Source: JAAYCU01 sp964401335 (lineage in GTDB: Bacteria; Planctomycetota; Phycisphaerae; UBA1845; PWPN01). From it: a stretch of 23,818 bases of DNA. Within the stretch, counting starts at the first letter, position 1, and the number at the start of each line of letters is the position of its first letter. Positions 22,963-23,818 of this stretch are shown piece after piece. The notes beneath the pieces are model-generated. The model did not search any database and was not told where the DNA came from. It saw nothing but the letters and a program-made list of their open reading frames with translations. The stretch lies in assembly GCA_964401335.1 (NCBI GenBank), contig CAYNYK010000082.1, positions 1 to 23,818 on the forward strand. Reading direction: 5' to 3'. The position numbers and the translations under genes were made by a program.

Positions 22963-23187
22963 ATGACCACCTACCGCTATACAATCATTCTGGAGCATGA
23001 GGCGGATGGCGGATTTCATGTGTACTGCCCGGCCCTAAAAGGCTGTCATTCGCAGGGGGACTCCCTGGACGAGGCCGTCGCCAACATCCGCGAGGCGATT
23101 GAAGTCTACCTGGAGAGTATCGAAGCCCACGGTGAATCCATCCCTCGAGAAGATTTGCTGATTAAACCGGTTGAGGTTGCGATATGA
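22963..23187 (+). CDS. hicB: HicB-family antitoxin
   Basis: Antitoxin that binds and blocks the HicA RNase, 74 residues. It has the partial RNase-H fold signature: YTIILEHEADGGFHVYCPAL (6-25), then GCHSQGDSLDEAVANIREAI (27-46) and a short C-terminal tail. It is a short form, without the C-terminal ribbon-helix-helix or HTH extension found in longer HicB proteins, so autoregulation may need the HicA complex or be absent. ATG 22963 is preferred over the upstream one at 22915 because GGAG lies eight bases away and homology starts here. The last four bases overlap the hicA start (ATGA), so translation is coupled. Antitoxin-first order is one of the two common hic arrangements. Confidence 0.92.
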   Translation: MTTYRYTIILEHEADGGFHVYCPALKGCHSQGDSLDEAVANIREAIEVYLESIEAHGESIPREDLLIKPVEVAI

Positions 23188-23411
23188 GCAAACTGCCGGT
23201 GGTTACGGCACGAGATGTGCTTCGAGTAGCCGAGAGTCTTGGGTTTGCGTTCGATCGCCAGAGAGGTAGCCATGCGGTCTACCTACGGGCTTCGGACGGG
23301 CGGCGGCTGGTAATCCCTATCCATAAAGGAAGAGACCTTAAGCCCGGAACATTACGAGGCCTGATCGATGATTTGGGCTTGTCGGTGGAAGAATTCGCGG
23401 GCATGCTTTGA
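23184..23411 (+). CDS. hicA: HicA-family mRNA interferase toxin
   Basis: Toxin of 75 residues, the normal HicA length, with the double-stranded-RNA-binding-like fold. Visible marks are ARDVLRVAESLGFAFDRQRGSH (9-30), with the catalytic His30 in the GSH motif, and the later IPIHKGRDLKPGTLRGLIDD (44-63). It cleaves mRNA when free of HicB. The catalytic His is present and the frame is intact, so the pair looks functional. It overlaps hicB by four bases. Downstream, a decayed metallopeptidase gene converges on it, so the locus may sit in an accessory patch. Confidence 0.93.
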   Translation: MSKLPVVTARDVLRVAESLGFAFDRQRGSHAVYLRASDGRRLVIPIHKGRDLKPGTLRGLIDDLGLSVEEFAGML

Positions 23412-23478
23412 GACTTGATGCGGTAGCCGTTTGAAGGTCATCGGCCACAATCCTCCGCACAGATCAAAACCTTCCTCG

Positions 23479-23699
23479 TCATAAATCATACCCCGCCCCG
23501 TGTTTCTCCAACCATGCCTTGCGACATTCATAATCGGGAAGCAGACCTCTGATAAGACTCCAAAACGCCGCCGAATGGTTGCGGTATCGCAAATGGCATA
23601 ACTCGTGAACCACGGCATATTCCAGCACCGTCTTGGGCATGCTCTACCATTCCACAATAGTAAACAGCTGTTCCCCAGATCATGGGTACCACGATCCAT
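23479..23699 (-). pseudogene. Frameshifted YgjP/DUF45 zinc metallopeptidase remnant
   Basis: The frame from 23640 to 23479 encodes 53 residues, MPKTVLEYAVVHELCHLRYR onwards. It contains the zinc motif HELCH, the downstream NHSAAFW and a C-terminal DYECRKAWLEKHG. This is the C-terminal third of the YgjP/DUF45 (WLM-clan) hydrolase family. An in-frame TAG lies two codons upstream of that Met. The expected preceding RWGSC...NWR segment appears only as a blurred match in another frame (DLGNSCLLLWNGRA, from about 23699), so one or more frameshifts separate the parts. The remaining N-terminal two-thirds, about 150 residues, is not recognisable up to the window end. It could be a real pseudogene or an assembly error. 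It converges on hicA. Confidence 0.6.
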
Positions 23700-23818
23700 G
23701 ACGCAGACAACACATTAGGCGACATTCATCATTGTCCGACACGAATAAGAGCCCTCCTCGAAGGCTAGTGCCGTTTTCGGTTCGCGAGTTTCGTGTTGGT
23801 AACTCTTTTTAAAATAGG

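Overview
The window looks like a chromosomal stretch from a GC-rich planctomycete, most likely class Phycisphaerae. No 16S or other taxonomic marker is present, so this is inference from four traits. Two adjacent membrane proteins carry the zinc-ribbon pattern CxxC-Y-NLTG...CPECG that is common in this phylum. ThiE is fused to an N-terminal ThiD2 domain. Secreted or membrane proteins have Thr-Gln-Pro linkers. The gaps between genes are packed with short palindromic repeats. Nothing indicates a phage, an insertion sequence with a transposase, or a CRISPR array. No tRNA or rRNA gene was recognised.

Layout. Positions 1-306 hold clustered hairpin repeats and a terminator. 307-1893 (minus) is a PKD/beta-propeller surface lipoprotein candidate. 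2478-6177 (plus) is a vitamin block: ribBA, a thiD2-thiE fusion, a zinc-ribbon membrane protein and an RDD-family membrane protein. 6315-13696 (minus) reads, in transcription order, ZIP metal transporter, DinB-like protein, GH43-like beta-propeller protein, RND membrane fusion protein and RND pump. The last three are tightly spaced and may form one operon. 14395-21250 (plus) is a four-gene Gld-like ABC system: ATPase, ABC-2 permease, a very long GldG-like auxiliary protein and a five-module DUF4340 protein. An acylphosphatase gene follows, then rpmI-rplT with a clear sigma-70-type promoter and terminator, then a 195-bp inverted-repeat element, a hicBA toxin-antitoxin pair, and a frameshifted remnant of a YgjP/DUF45 zinc metallopeptidase.

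How the genes work together. RibBA starts riboflavin synthesis from GTP and ribulose 5-phosphate. ThiD2-ThiE would phosphorylate HMP-P and join it to the thiazole to give thiamine phosphate. The RND pair lacks an outer-membrane channel in this window. In the ABC block the ATPase and permease would power a complex whose two long, membrane-anchored partners face the periplasm.

The most unusual features are structural. A leader of about 95 bp, including the ribosome-binding site and first codons of the GH43-like gene, is duplicated about 750 bp upstream, where it drives only a 12-codon stub. An 84-bp palindromic element abuts that stub. Three copies of another palindrome show one compensatory base-pair change, and one of them ends two bases before the thiD2-thiE start codon. 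The GldG-like protein carries a helical insertion of about 330 residues. I see no clearly new multi-gene defence or metabolic system.
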